A DNA stretch of 64,000 nucleotides from the NCBI GenBank assembly GCA_000961725.1, contig LADS01000055.1, forward strand, positions 1-64,000, given 5' to 3'. This document shows, one piece after another, positions 44,154 to 52,082 of the stretch; position 1 is the stretch's first letter; every line of letters starts with the position of its first letter. The position numbers and the translations under genes were made by a program. Source of the DNA: Desulfobulbaceae bacterium BRH_c16a (GTDB lineage Bacteria > Desulfobacterota > Desulfobulbia > Desulfobulbales > Desulfocapsaceae). A model generated the notes under the pieces. That model worked only from the letters and a program-made list of their open reading frames with translations, had not been told where the DNA came from and ran no database searches.

Positions 44154-45338
44154 ATGCGGGTTTACAAGATCAAGAAGATAAACACCATAGCCCAGGAAGG
44201 TCTGCGGCTTTTCGGCAATAAATTTGTGGTTTCCGCCGACGAAAAGGCGCCCGACGGCATTATTCTGCGCAGTTCGCCGCTGAACGTCGACGACTATCCG
44301 ACGTTGCTCGCCGTGGCCCGGGCCGGAGCAGGTACCAATAACATCAACGTCGCCAGGGCTACCGAAAAAGGCATCTGTGTTCTCAATACGCCCGGAGCCA
44401 ACGCCAATGCCGTGGTCGATCTGATATTTCCGATGATCGGGGTCTGGAAGAGAAATATCTATCGCGGAATCGAGTTCTGCAGGTCTCTGGCGACGATGGA
44501 GCCAGGCAAGGTAAACGGCGAGGTCGAGGCGCGAAAGAGCGCTTTCAAGGGCGAGGAGATCGCCGGAAAAACCCTGGGGGTTATCGGTCTCGGTCAGATC
44601 GGCGTACGGCTGGCAAACGGCGGAGTGTTTCGTTACATGAAGGTCAACGGTTTCGATCCGGCCCCGGCACTCTCCAACATCCACCAGCTTTCTCCGGAAG
44701 TCCGGATCTGCAGGTCGCTTGGTGATGCCGTCGGCGATGCCGATGTGGTGAGCCTGCATCTTCCCCTGAATGACAGGACCCGCAATCTGGTCGATAAACA
44801 ATTTGTCGCCAGAATGAAGAAAGGCGCGGTGCTGGTCAATTATTCACGGGGACCGATTGTCGACGAGCAGGCAGTGATCGAGGCTCTCGACAATGGCTAT
44901 CTTGAAGCCTATCTCTGCGATTTCCCGACGCCGGCTCTGGTCAAGCACGATAAAGTACTGACAACGCCGCATCTTGGCGCTTCGACTTCCGAATCCGAAG
45001 GAAATTGTGCCACCATGGCAGTGAAAGAACTTTCCAATTATTTGAAATACGGCAATGTCGTCCACAGCGTCAATTTTCCAAATATAGAATCGACTCCATC
45101 CGATAAGGTCCATTCCAGGCTGATAGTCATCAACCGTGATGTACCTGGAATGATCGCCTTCGTCTCCAATACCTTCGGCAACAATGGGGTGAATATTGCT
45201 AGTTATTTGAACCAGTCGAACGGTACGGTCGGATACAACATCATCGATGTCGAGTCCGCCGTTCCCCTTGCGGTTATAGAAGAAATTGAGAAAAATGAAG
45301 ATGTTATCAGGACCAGAGTGATACTGTTCAAGGAATAG
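44154..45338 (+). CDS. serA: D-3-phosphoglycerate dehydrogenase-like, ACT-containing
   Basis: The 394-residue protein has a 2-hydroxyacid dehydrogenase core with the NAD motif GVIGLGQIGVRLANGG, catalytic Arg in VNYSRGPIVDE and His in TTPHLGAST, and a C-terminal ACT domain beginning RLIVINRDVPGMIAFV that would sense serine. The segment that normally holds the catalytic Glu (DVFxxEP) is shortened to CDFPTPALVKHDKV and has no Glu at that place. A similar shortened form is found, from memory, in PGDHs of some Firmicutes, so activity is still likely. GGAGAATT precedes the ATG. Confidence 0.88.
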   Translation: MRVYKIKKINTIAQEGLRLFGNKFVVSADEKAPDGIILRSSPLNVDDYPTLLAVARAGAGTNNINVARATEKGICVLNTPGANANAVVDLIFPMIGVWKRNIYRGIEFCRSLATMEPGKVNGEVEARKSAFKGEEIAGKTLGVIGLGQIGVRLANGGVFRYMKVNGFDPAPALSNIHQLSPEVRICRSLGDAVGDADVVSLHLPLNDRTRNLVDKQFVARMKKGAVLVNYSRGPIVDEQAVIEALDNGYLEAYLCDFPTPALVKHDKVLTTPHLGASTSESEGNCATMAVKELSNYLKYGNVVHSVNFPNIESTPSDKVHSRLIVINRDVPGMIAFVSNTFGNNGVNIASYLNQSNGTVGYNIIDVESAVPLAVIEEIEKNEDVIRTRVILFKE

Positions 45339-45537
45339 TGCGACCCCCTTACGGTGAATGTTTAAATAATGAGACAGCTATCACCTTGTAATCACACGAG
45401 GGAGGGATGATTTTTGTACCGACATGGCTTTTAAATTCAAAATATTGTACGTTTTCGAGCTCGTGAAAGCCATTTTCTGCCAGGTGAATCCATTCAAACG
45501 CTTTGATTTATTGATTATTATTTATTGGGAATGTGGG

Positions 45538-45552
45538 TGGCATACAATATGC
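45538..45552 (+). promoter_or_regulatory. candidate sigma-54 promoter (-24/-12)
   Basis: TGGCATACAATATGC has GG and GC separated by exactly ten bases, as in the TGGCAC-N5-TTGC consensus; five of five bases agree in the -24 element. The predicted start of transcription is near 45563, about 30 bp before an intrinsic terminator, so the transcript would be very short. Confidence 0.4.
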
Positions 45553-45562
45553 AAATGAGAAT

Positions 45563-45634
45563 ATGCTTTATCTCTTCTCTCTTTTCTCCTGGGAAAAACC
45601 GGACCCACCTGCTAGGGTCCGGTTTTTCTTTTTC
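45563..45634 (+). ncRNA. candidate small RNA, about 70 nt, with intrinsic terminator
   Basis: Starting from the sigma-54-like promoter, the transcript would contain a pyrimidine tract (TCTCTTCTCTCTTTTCTCCT, 45571-45590) complementary to Shine-Dalgarno sequences and then a perfect 13-bp hairpin, AAAAACCGGACCC and GGGTCCGGTTTTT (45594-45627), with a T-rich tail. Single-stranded anti-SD regions plus a terminator are typical of regulatory small RNAs. The hairpin could instead be only the terminator of serA, and it could act on both strands. No family match is claimed. Confidence 0.4.
45594..45634. terminator. perfect 13-bp intrinsic terminator
   Basis: The stem AAAAACCGGACCC / GGGTCCGGTTTTT is perfect, with an eight-base loop and a TCTTTTT tail on the plus strand and an A-run on the left, so it can stop transcripts from either direction. 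It ends serA and any short RNA from 45563. Confidence 0.9.
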
Positions 45635-45670
45635 CACATCCCGCCATTCGGTCACCGTTAATTCCGACTT

Positions 45671-46600
45671 ATGAACGACCTGGTTTTACAGGTGGTGCTG
45701 CAGCGCTGTGCCGTCTATGAACAATCGGCCATCAAGGCAATCGTCGAAACGGCGATGTCCGCACTTGCAGAAAGCAATTTTCACGGTAAAACAGTGTTAT
45801 TGAAACCGAACCTTATCAGCGGCGGAGTTGGTCTGGCCTGTACCCATCCCCAGTTTATTGCCGCCGTTGCCGCCTGTTTTCTCGATTGTGGCGCCAGGGT
45901 TCGCCTGGGTGATTCTCCGGCTTTCGGCAGCGCCGAAAGGGTCTGCCGGAAGCTCGGCATTACCCAAGCGCTCCAGGGGATGGACGTACGCTTTGTTGAA
46001 TTTTCCACTCCCGTGCGCAAACGGCTGGCTGGCGGAGTGACCGTAACTGTAGCACAGGAGGCTTTGGACTGTGACCTGCTGGTCGGGTTGCCCAAGGTAA
46101 AGGCCCATAATCAAATGTATGTGACTCTCGGGGTAAAAAATATTTTCGGCGTCGTCTCAGGGGTAAATAAAGCAATGCTGCACATGGTTCATGGCAACTC
46201 CCATAGCAATTTTGCCGGAATTATTCTTGATCTCCTCGATATCCTTCCTGCTCAACTTCATCTGGCTGACGGCGTTCTGGCCATGCATATCTCAGGCCCC
46301 CTTGACGGCAGTCCGCTTCCTCTGGCCTGTATCGCCGCGGCAAAATCTCCGGTGGCAATGGACACGGCACTGCTCCAGGCACTTGAACTCGACCCTCGGC
46401 AGAGTCCTCTTTCGCAGGAGGCGGCGGCGAGAAAGCTCGTCGGCAGCGAAGGCGGCGATATTGTCTGTCCGATACTATTGCCGCAACACTTCCATGGATC
46501 GGGCTTCATTGCTCCGATGGATCTTGATAAGGTCCGCTTCAATCCTTTCCGGTTCTGGCGCGGGATGATGAAAAGATTTATGTTGAAGATCCGACCCTGA
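45671..46600 (+). CDS. DUF362 domain protein
   Basis: The 309-residue protein matches the DUF362 family: KTVLLKPNLISGGVG, GARVRLGDSPAFGSAERV, LVGLPKVKAHNQMYVTLGVKN and LHLADGVLAM. Full-length members often have a C-terminal 2[4Fe-4S] ferredoxin domain; this one has none, ending in a basic amphipathic tail. Function is uncertain, with links proposed to iron-sulfur or cofactor metabolism. The ATG at 45671 has no good ribosome site. A repeat-rich hairpin follows the gene. Confidence 0.82.
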   Translation: MNDLVLQVVLQRCAVYEQSAIKAIVETAMSALAESNFHGKTVLLKPNLISGGVGLACTHPQFIAAVAACFLDCGARVRLGDSPAFGSAERVCRKLGITQALQGMDVRFVEFSTPVRKRLAGGVTVTVAQEALDCDLLVGLPKVKAHNQMYVTLGVKNIFGVVSGVNKAMLHMVHGNSHSNFAGIILDLLDILPAQLHLADGVLAMHISGPLDGSPLPLACIAAAKSPVAMDTALLQALELDPRQSPLSQEAAARKLVGSEGGDIVCPILLPQHFHGSGFIAPMDLDKVRFNPFRFWRGMMKRFMLKIRP

Positions 46601-46613
46601 GCCGGCGTGAGTG

Positions 46614-46680
46614 AATCGAAATCGAAATCGCTATCGGGATCGAATCCGTTAGTTACGTATTTCGATCCCGATTTCGATTA
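46614..46680. repeat. imperfect AATCGA hexamer array with inverted copy
   Basis: Five imperfect tandem hexamers of the AATCGA type run from 46614 to 46643. The last 12 bases, ATCGGGATCGAA (46633-46644), are the perfect inverse of TTCGATCCCGAT (46661-46672), with a 16-base loop. The inverse arm continues with TTCGATT, matching the first repeat unit. The array lies between the DUF362 and fabL genes. It could act as a hairpin terminator, but lacks a U-run; it looks more like a low-complexity intergenic repeat. Confidence 0.7.
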
Positions 46681-46727
46681 TTAATAGGTTTGTGCTTAAA
46701 GTTTAATATAACAAAGGACAGCATTAT

Positions 46728-47480
46728 ATGTTTGATTTACAGGGGAAAAAAGCACTCATAACCGGGGGATCCCGGGGAATCGGCAGAGCCATTGCCATTC
46801 GGCTGGCGGAATATGGAGCGGATGTAGTGGTAAATTACGTACGCCACAAAAAAGATGCCCGGCAAACGGCAGACGAGGTGGAAAAACTGGGAAGGAAGTG
46901 TCTTCTGGTGAAGGCAAATGTCGCCAACGGCGGCGATGTCAGGGAAATGTTTGAGATCATTGGAAGTGAGTTCGGCCAGCTCGATATCCTGGTGAGCAAC
47001 GCTGCATCTGGAGTTTTGAAGCCAGCCCTCGAATTGACCGAACGGCACTGGAACTGGGCTATGGATATCAACGCCAGGGCGTTGCTTACCCTTGTCCAGC
47101 AGGGGCTGCCGCTGATGAAGAGGGGCAGTCGGATCATTGCAGTCTCAAGTCTTGGTTCTGTCCGGGCAATTGAAAACTATACGACGGTCGGTGCGTCGAA
47201 GGCGGCGCTGGAATCGCTGGTTCGTCATCTGGCCGTCGAGCTTGGCTCCCTGGGAATCAATGTCAATACCATCAGTGCCGGTGCGGTTGATACCGATGCC
47301 CTGAAGCATTTTCCCAACCGGGATGAAATTCTCAAGGCGGCTACTGAGCGAACTCCCCTCGGGCGTCTGACCACACCGCAGGATGTTGCCGATATTGCGT
47401 TATTTCTCTGCAGTGAGCTGTCGGCAATGATCCAGGGGCAGATAATCACCGTCGATGGCGGGTATGCCATTCGAGGATAA
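46728..47480 (+). CDS. fabL: enoyl-ACP reductase, FabL type (SDR family)
   Basis: The 250-residue short-chain dehydrogenase has the cofactor motif ITGGSRGIGRAIA, catalytic Tyr-X6-Lys in ENYTTVGASKAALE, and blocks such as NAASGVLKPALELTERHWNW and AVDTDALKHFPNRDEIL that agree closely, from memory, with Bacillus subtilis FabL. FabL reduces enoyl-ACP with NADPH in the last step of fatty acid elongation and is insensitive to triclosan in its known form. It stands alone, not in a fab cluster. The ATG follows an AAAGGACAG ribosome site. Confidence 0.88.
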   Translation: MFDLQGKKALITGGSRGIGRAIAIRLAEYGADVVVNYVRHKKDARQTADEVEKLGRKCLLVKANVANGGDVREMFEIIGSEFGQLDILVSNAASGVLKPALELTERHWNWAMDINARALLTLVQQGLPLMKRGSRIIAVSSLGSVRAIENYTTVGASKAALESLVRHLAVELGSLGINVNTISAGAVDTDALKHFPNRDEILKAATERTPLGRLTTPQDVADIALFLCSELSAMIQGQIITVDGGYAIRG

Positions 47481-47843
47481 ACCAGTGATTCTGCTCATTA
47501 CAGGAGTTCATATTACAGGGCTTATTCCTGTCACTTGTGACAAATAATGTCAGTTTGCCGGCTGGGGATCTCACGATTTTCTGGTAAGCGTACCAGGCTC
47601 GACCGTCAATTCGTTTCTGTCACTGTATTCAATCCGAGCTGACCGAGATCTGTCGGCCGCCTTTGGATCAAATCGGGTTTTGGCCGGAGACTCCAAAGGA
47701 ATAACTAACAAGGAGTACCCCTTTGGGGAGAAATGATTGGATAAAGCGGTGCAATTCTTGCATTCTTCTGAGATGAGGACGGATTTCCTGAAAACATAGC
47801 CACGTTGTTTTGTAATGGCTCCCGATAATCGAATCGAGAAAAA
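47481..47843. other. intergenic region, no confident gene
   Basis: The 363 bp between fabL and maf contain no clear repeat or terminator. A 109-codon minus-strand frame (47571-47900) crosses into maf; its part FSPKGYSLLVIPLE is mildly protein-like, but it has no ribosome site and overlaps the maf start, so I do not call it. It could be a decayed gene. Confidence 0.4.
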
Positions 47844-48464
47844 ATGTATCAAAATAAACATGAAATTGTTCTGGCTTCCGGCTCTCCCCGGAGGCAGCAA
47901 TATTTACAAGAGATGGGGCTGAAGTTTACAGTCCGGACGAGTGTCGTCAATGAGCAGCCGGTTGCCGGTGAGAGTCCTGAAGATTTTGTCATGCGGATGG
48001 CTGTCGAAAAAGCTGTTTCCGTGAGCAGACAGTATCCGGATGCGTGGGTGATCAGCGGCGACACCGTTGTCTGCCTTGATAAAAAGATCCTAGGCAAGCC
48101 ATTGGATGAAAAGGAAGCGGTGGCATTGCTCTTGACCATGTCCGGTCGGGAGCACCGCGTTTTGACAGGCTTCTGTGTCACCCACTCCGGTCAAGGTGTG
48201 AAAGTTGTAAAATCGGTCAATACCTTCGTGCGTTTTACGGTATTCACAAAAGAAACCGCAGAGGCGTATGTTGCAGCCGGTGAAAGCCTTGACAAGGCCG
48301 GTGCGTATGGCATACAGGGCAAGGGTGCCTGCCTGGTTGAAAGCATAGACGGTTCCTACTCAAATGTCGTCGGCCTGCCATTGTGTGAACTGCTGAATGT
48401 GCTTCTGTCGCATAAAGTTATCGAACCCGCCTGGCCGGGTCAATTGAGAAAATCGTTGCGGTGA
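47844..48464 (+). CDS. maf: Maf-type nucleoside triphosphate pyrophosphatase
   Basis: The 206-residue protein begins IVLASGSPRRQQYLQEMGL, the Maf signature, and has VISGDTVVCLDKKILGKP and AGAYGIQGKGACLVESIDGSYSNVVGLPL. Maf enzymes hydrolyse non-canonical or canonical nucleotides such as dTTP and UTP. Length and motifs are complete. No good ribosome site lies ahead of the ATG at 47844. Confidence 0.92.
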   Translation: MYQNKHEIVLASGSPRRQQYLQEMGLKFTVRTSVVNEQPVAGESPEDFVMRMAVEKAVSVSRQYPDAWVISGDTVVCLDKKILGKPLDEKEAVALLLTMSGREHRVLTGFCVTHSGQGVKVVKSVNTFVRFTVFTKETAEAYVAAGESLDKAGAYGIQGKGACLVESIDGSYSNVVGLPLCELLNVLLSHKVIEPAWPGQLRKSLR

Positions 48465-48648
48465 GTTGACTTTTTCGGTGGAGGCGTGTTTTCTAAGGTA
48501 ATATATGAAAACTTATCGCTCGCACTTGATCTCCTTGCCGTTCTTGAAACGGAAAAAAGCGCTTTTTACCAAAAAAGGTGCAAGGTAGAATGCCGGGGGA
48601 TGTGATATACTGCTGGACAAGATCAGGTGTTGATGACGGTGTATAATT

Positions 48649-51600
48649 ATGATCCAAATTGTTCTGCCAAGTAAAAGTGTCGATGCGTTAAAGGTGTTAA
48701 ATAATGCAATCGTGACGAGTCGTCTCTATCCGCCGGAGACGCCCCAGGTCGCCAATGCTGTTGAAAGAGGCTACAAAGGGGTAAAGCTTTTTCTGCGCGA
48801 ACAGGGTGCGCTCTGGTTCTCCTTTAAAGAGGATTCTCCGTGTATTTGCGGAGTTCTCCTCGATCAGGAGGTGCTCGACTCCTTTCCCAATCTGGTCGTT
48901 TTTCGACAGTTGCGAATGCTTGGAATGCCCAAACTGCTGCTCGGACCGGAAATGGATAGATTTGCTTTCGGTCAACTCCTTTCCGTATTCATCGCATCTC
49001 CGGAAAAAATCAAAAGGGAAGGCGGTGGACTCTCATTTATTACCAGCTTAGGTCTCTCAGGCTACTTCCCGGAATCCGCTGAGGATGGACAGCAGGAAAA
49101 TGTCGGAAGCCACCAAGAGGCTGGAAGTCCACCTGGAAAGATGGTGAAACTGCAACCGGAGCTGGTCGCCGGACTTTGCGGCATGGACAAGAAGGCATCA
49201 ATCGACAGCGACCTCGAAAAAAGACTGGCGGTCAAGGAAACCGCCACGGAACTTCTTGTTGCCGGTGTCGCCTACATTCTTCAGGATATTCAGAAGAAAA
49301 GAGCGATTGTCTCCTCTCCCCTGTTTCCGATAATGTTGCAGAGAGCGGAGACAGGCATCGGCGAAGGCGAAAGAAGTGAAGTGGCGCGTGAAGTTGCCAA
49401 GATCCTTGTGGAAAATCTTAAAGAACCGGCGCTTTGTGTTTTATTGTCACAGGAATATCCGGGAAGTTTCGGCTCTGCTTTCTATGACGCCCTCGTCGGT
49501 TCTCTGACCAATGATCTCCTTGGCGGGATTTTCATTATTTTTCGTGAACAGCTGGCCAAAGCGCAATTGCTCGGGGGAGCGAATTCGCCACGGGTGAAAT
49601 ATTTCGGCAGGATACTGCTTCAATTGATGAATACCGGGAGAGCAAAACAGTATCTCAGCACGGAAAAGGCCAGAGCCATTATTCACGAAGGCGAGAAAGC
49701 GAGGAAGCAACGACGCCTTGAGGCTGGAATCGCAGGACTTTTACAGGGCAATACAAGCCTGCTCAGAAGTGAAGAACTGGTACAGCACCTCCCCGATGCG
49801 GTCTTGCAGATGCTGGGGCAGGACGATCTCGACACCCCCGGGAAACTGCTTGGCAGCATGACCGAATATTTTCTTACAGACTATCAAGCCGGGCAGGAAT
49901 CCTTGCTGCGGAGCATGGTTGTCATTGGCGAGAAGCTTGTCGTCGACGGTCGCTGGAAACTTGTCGATCTGCTGCTCGAATCGCTCATTCATACAGTGTG
50001 CAAACTTTCTGTGAGTGAAATAGTCCTGGAAAAAGTTGTTTCCCTCTTGCATCTTGTCATGCAGAACAGCTGGCAGTGCGGCGAGTACGAGCGGGGAGAC
50101 AAGATCTTAGCCATATTTTTCCGGATCCGAACCGGCCAGGCGAGCAGGTCGTCGGCTGTAAAAGGGATTATCGGTAAAGTTCAGGACAGAGGGATACAGC
50201 GGACACAGCTGCCTAAGCTGCTGGCGGATTGTCTGTCGGCTCCGCAGGATGAAGCGCTGGGGTATCGACTAGCATTGCAGGGGCCTGTTGCTGTCCGTTT
50301 TCTTGTCGAGACATTGATCAATACCGATAAGACCGCAGACCGGATGAAGATTATCGACTTGCTCACCTCCGGCAGGGGCTTTCTTGTCCCGATACTCCTC
50401 GAACGTCTCCCCGAACATATGCCGTGGTACGGCAAGCGCAATCTTATCAAACTCCTCGGTGAGACCGGAGACGAAGCCGATGCCGAAAGTGTCCTGCCAT
50501 ATTTTAAACACGAGGATTTTCGGGTGCAGCGAGAGGCTTTCCTCTGTCTGTACAGAATTGCCGGAAAGAAACGGAAGGCCTTGCTGCTCGCCGCTCTTGC
50601 CGATTCTACCGAATTGATCAAGGTCGAGATTATCGGAGCCCTGGCAAATGGTTGCGAGCAGGAGGTTGCTGTTCATCTCTCTCAACTGCTGGTCGATTAT
50701 GAAACTTTCAGCGAGAAAAACCGAGCGGACATTTTGCTGCGGCTGCTCGACACCCTGGGCCGTTGCCCATGTCCGGCCGCCCACAAAGGAGTGCAGGCTT
50801 TTCTTCAGTTGCAGGGAGGGCGAGCAGCGAGAAAAAGAATACCGGAGCACGTGTGGAGCAGCGCCGAAAAAGCGCTTAAAAGCCTTGACAGCGATCTCCA
50901 GGAAACTCGAAAAAAACATCTCCAGGCCAGTCAATTGCGAAAAATTGCCATGAAGCAGGCGGCAAAAATGGGGAAGGTAGGAAAGACCCAGCGCATTATT
51001 ACCGGACTCCAGCAGGAACAGGCGGTGCGGACTCTTTTATCGCGAGGAAATCTGGCGGAAGGTAAGGATCAATTATTGCAGCTCATTGAAAAAACCGCCC
51101 GGTCGCGCAATTTCTCTCAGGCGGAGAATCTTCGCGAGTGGCTTATTGAAATAGATCGAACGGCTTTCAGCCATATTATTCAGGCGGCGGAAATTATCGA
51201 CCGTGAGAAGGCGGCCGGTATCGATAAAGGCCATCTTGAGATCTGGAGTAAGTTATACGATGTCTTGACGACCGAGGAATTCAGTGCGCTCTACTATGCT
51301 TTAAAACATAGATCCTATCTGAATGAGGAGGTCGTCGTCAGTCAGGGGACTTTGCAGACTTCACTCTTTTTTATCAATAGCGGCAAGGTCAAGCTGTATT
51401 TTGTAGACCAAGGCAATGAAGTCTTGGTGAAAACAATGGGAAGTGGGGAAATATTTGGTGCCGGGGCTTTCTTTGACGCTTCGGTCTGGACCATTTCCGT
51501 CGCCAGCGTCGGGACATCGAATGTTTCGATGTTAAAATTGGATAAAATGCAGGAATGGAATGATGAATACCCGGGGCTTGAGCCAAAGCTTCATGATTTT

Positions 51601-52026
51601 TGCAGAGAGTTCGAGCGAATCGAGGAGTTTCTGGAACGGAGTTCGAGGGATCGCAGAGAGCATGAGAGGCATAGGATCGGCGGCAGGGTCCTGACAACGC
51701 TGCTCGATAATCAGGCTCAAAGTTTTGGTGTGAGCGCCATGGTGGAGCTCTTTGACATTTCCGTCGGCGGCGTTTCCTACACGGCGAGAATTTCCCAGAA
51801 AGAAAATGCCCGCCTCTTGCTCGGGCGGAAAGTGCAGATAAAACTGCCTGCCGGCGAGAGACCCGGAGAATCGGTTGCATTGATTGGCGATATCCTGGCG
51901 GTGAAAAGTGCCTATGCCGTGGAAAACGAATATTCCGTTCATCTCAAATACGATACATTGCTCGATCATAAGCACCTTTTTGAAATCATCTCCGCGTCCC
52001 GGAAGGAATCACAGGTAATACGATGA
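48649..52026 (+). CDS. large scaffold protein with cyclic-nucleotide-binding and PilZ domains
   Basis: The 1125-residue protein has an N-terminal module with SRLYPPETPQVANAVERGY, which resembles the leading region of several deltaproteobacterial HD and HEAT proteins. A long helical, probably HEAT-like part follows (for example LIKLLGETGDEADAESVLPYF). Near residues 870-985 is a cNMP-binding beta barrel (GTLQTSLFFINSGKVKLYF, MGSGEIFGAGAFF). A C-terminal PilZ domain (about 1000-1110) keeps the c-di-GMP-binding RREHER and DISVGG motifs. It probably reads two second messengers. The next gene is linked through overlapping short frames. The start has no strong ribosome site. Confidence 0.82.
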   Translation: MIQIVLPSKSVDALKVLNNAIVTSRLYPPETPQVANAVERGYKGVKLFLREQGALWFSFKEDSPCICGVLLDQEVLDSFPNLVVFRQLRMLGMPKLLLGPEMDRFAFGQLLSVFIASPEKIKREGGGLSFITSLGLSGYFPESAEDGQQENVGSHQEAGSPPGKMVKLQPELVAGLCGMDKKASIDSDLEKRLAVKETATELLVAGVAYILQDIQKKRAIVSSPLFPIMLQRAETGIGEGERSEVAREVAKILVENLKEPALCVLLSQEYPGSFGSAFYDALVGSLTNDLLGGIFIIFREQLAKAQLLGGANSPRVKYFGRILLQLMNTGRAKQYLSTEKARAIIHEGEKARKQRRLEAGIAGLLQGNTSLLRSEELVQHLPDAVLQMLGQDDLDTPGKLLGSMTEYFLTDYQAGQESLLRSMVVIGEKLVVDGRWKLVDLLLESLIHTVCKLSVSEIVLEKVVSLLHLVMQNSWQCGEYERGDKILAIFFRIRTGQASRSSAVKGIIGKVQDRGIQRTQLPKLLADCLSAPQDEALGYRLALQGPVAVRFLVETLINTDKTADRMKIIDLLTSGRGFLVPILLERLPEHMPWYGKRNLIKLLGETGDEADAESVLPYFKHEDFRVQREAFLCLYRIAGKKRKALLLAALADSTELIKVEIIGALANGCEQEVAVHLSQLLVDYETFSEKNRADILLRLLDTLGRCPCPAAHKGVQAFLQLQGGRAARKRIPEHVWSSAEKALKSLDSDLQETRKKHLQASQLRKIAMKQAAKMGKVGKTQRIITGLQQEQAVRTLLSRGNLAEGKDQLLQLIEKTARSRNFSQAENLREWLIEIDRTAFSHIIQAAEIIDREKAAGIDKGHLEIWSKLYDVLTTEEFSALYYALKHRSYLNEEVVVSQGTLQTSLFFINSGKVKLYFVDQGNEVLVKTMGSGEIFGAGAFFDASVWTISVASVGTSNVSMLKLDKMQEWNDEYPGLEPKLHDFCREFERIEEFLERSSRDRREHERHRIGGRVLTTLLDNQAQSFGVSAMVELFDISVGGVSYTARISQKENARLLLGRKVQIKLPAGERPGESVALIGDILAVKSAYAVENEYSVHLKYDTLLDHKHLFEIISASRKESQVIR

Positions 52027-52082
52027 CGATCGATTCGGCAATGTCCAGCCTGCCTGATTTTCCCCGGGGGAGCTATGACTGA
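52023..52082 (+). CDS. possible 19-codon bridging ORF
   Basis: This tiny frame (MTIDSAMSSLPDFPRGSYD) starts with an ATG overlapping the stop of the PilZ protein gene and ends in a TGA that lies eight bases inside the primase-helicase-like gene. It may carry terminating ribosomes from one gene to the next. It may also be chance, since the downstream gene has its own GGGGGAG site. Confidence 0.25.
   Translation: MTIDSAMSSLPDFPRGSYD

Larger units (their letters stand above)
45339..45670. other. intergenic region with sigma-54 motif and short terminated transcript
   Basis: This 332-bp gap between serA and the DUF362 gene has no credible coding frame. Its right part holds a sigma-54-like element, a pyrimidine-rich stretch and a perfect terminator hairpin, described as separate entries. 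The left 190 bp show no repeat or hairpin that I can recognise. Confidence 0.5.

Noticed and set aside
47571..47900. 109-codon minus-strand frame between fabL and maf
   Set aside because: Mildly protein-like, but it has no ribosome site, overlaps the maf start and has no motif I can name. It may be a decayed gene.
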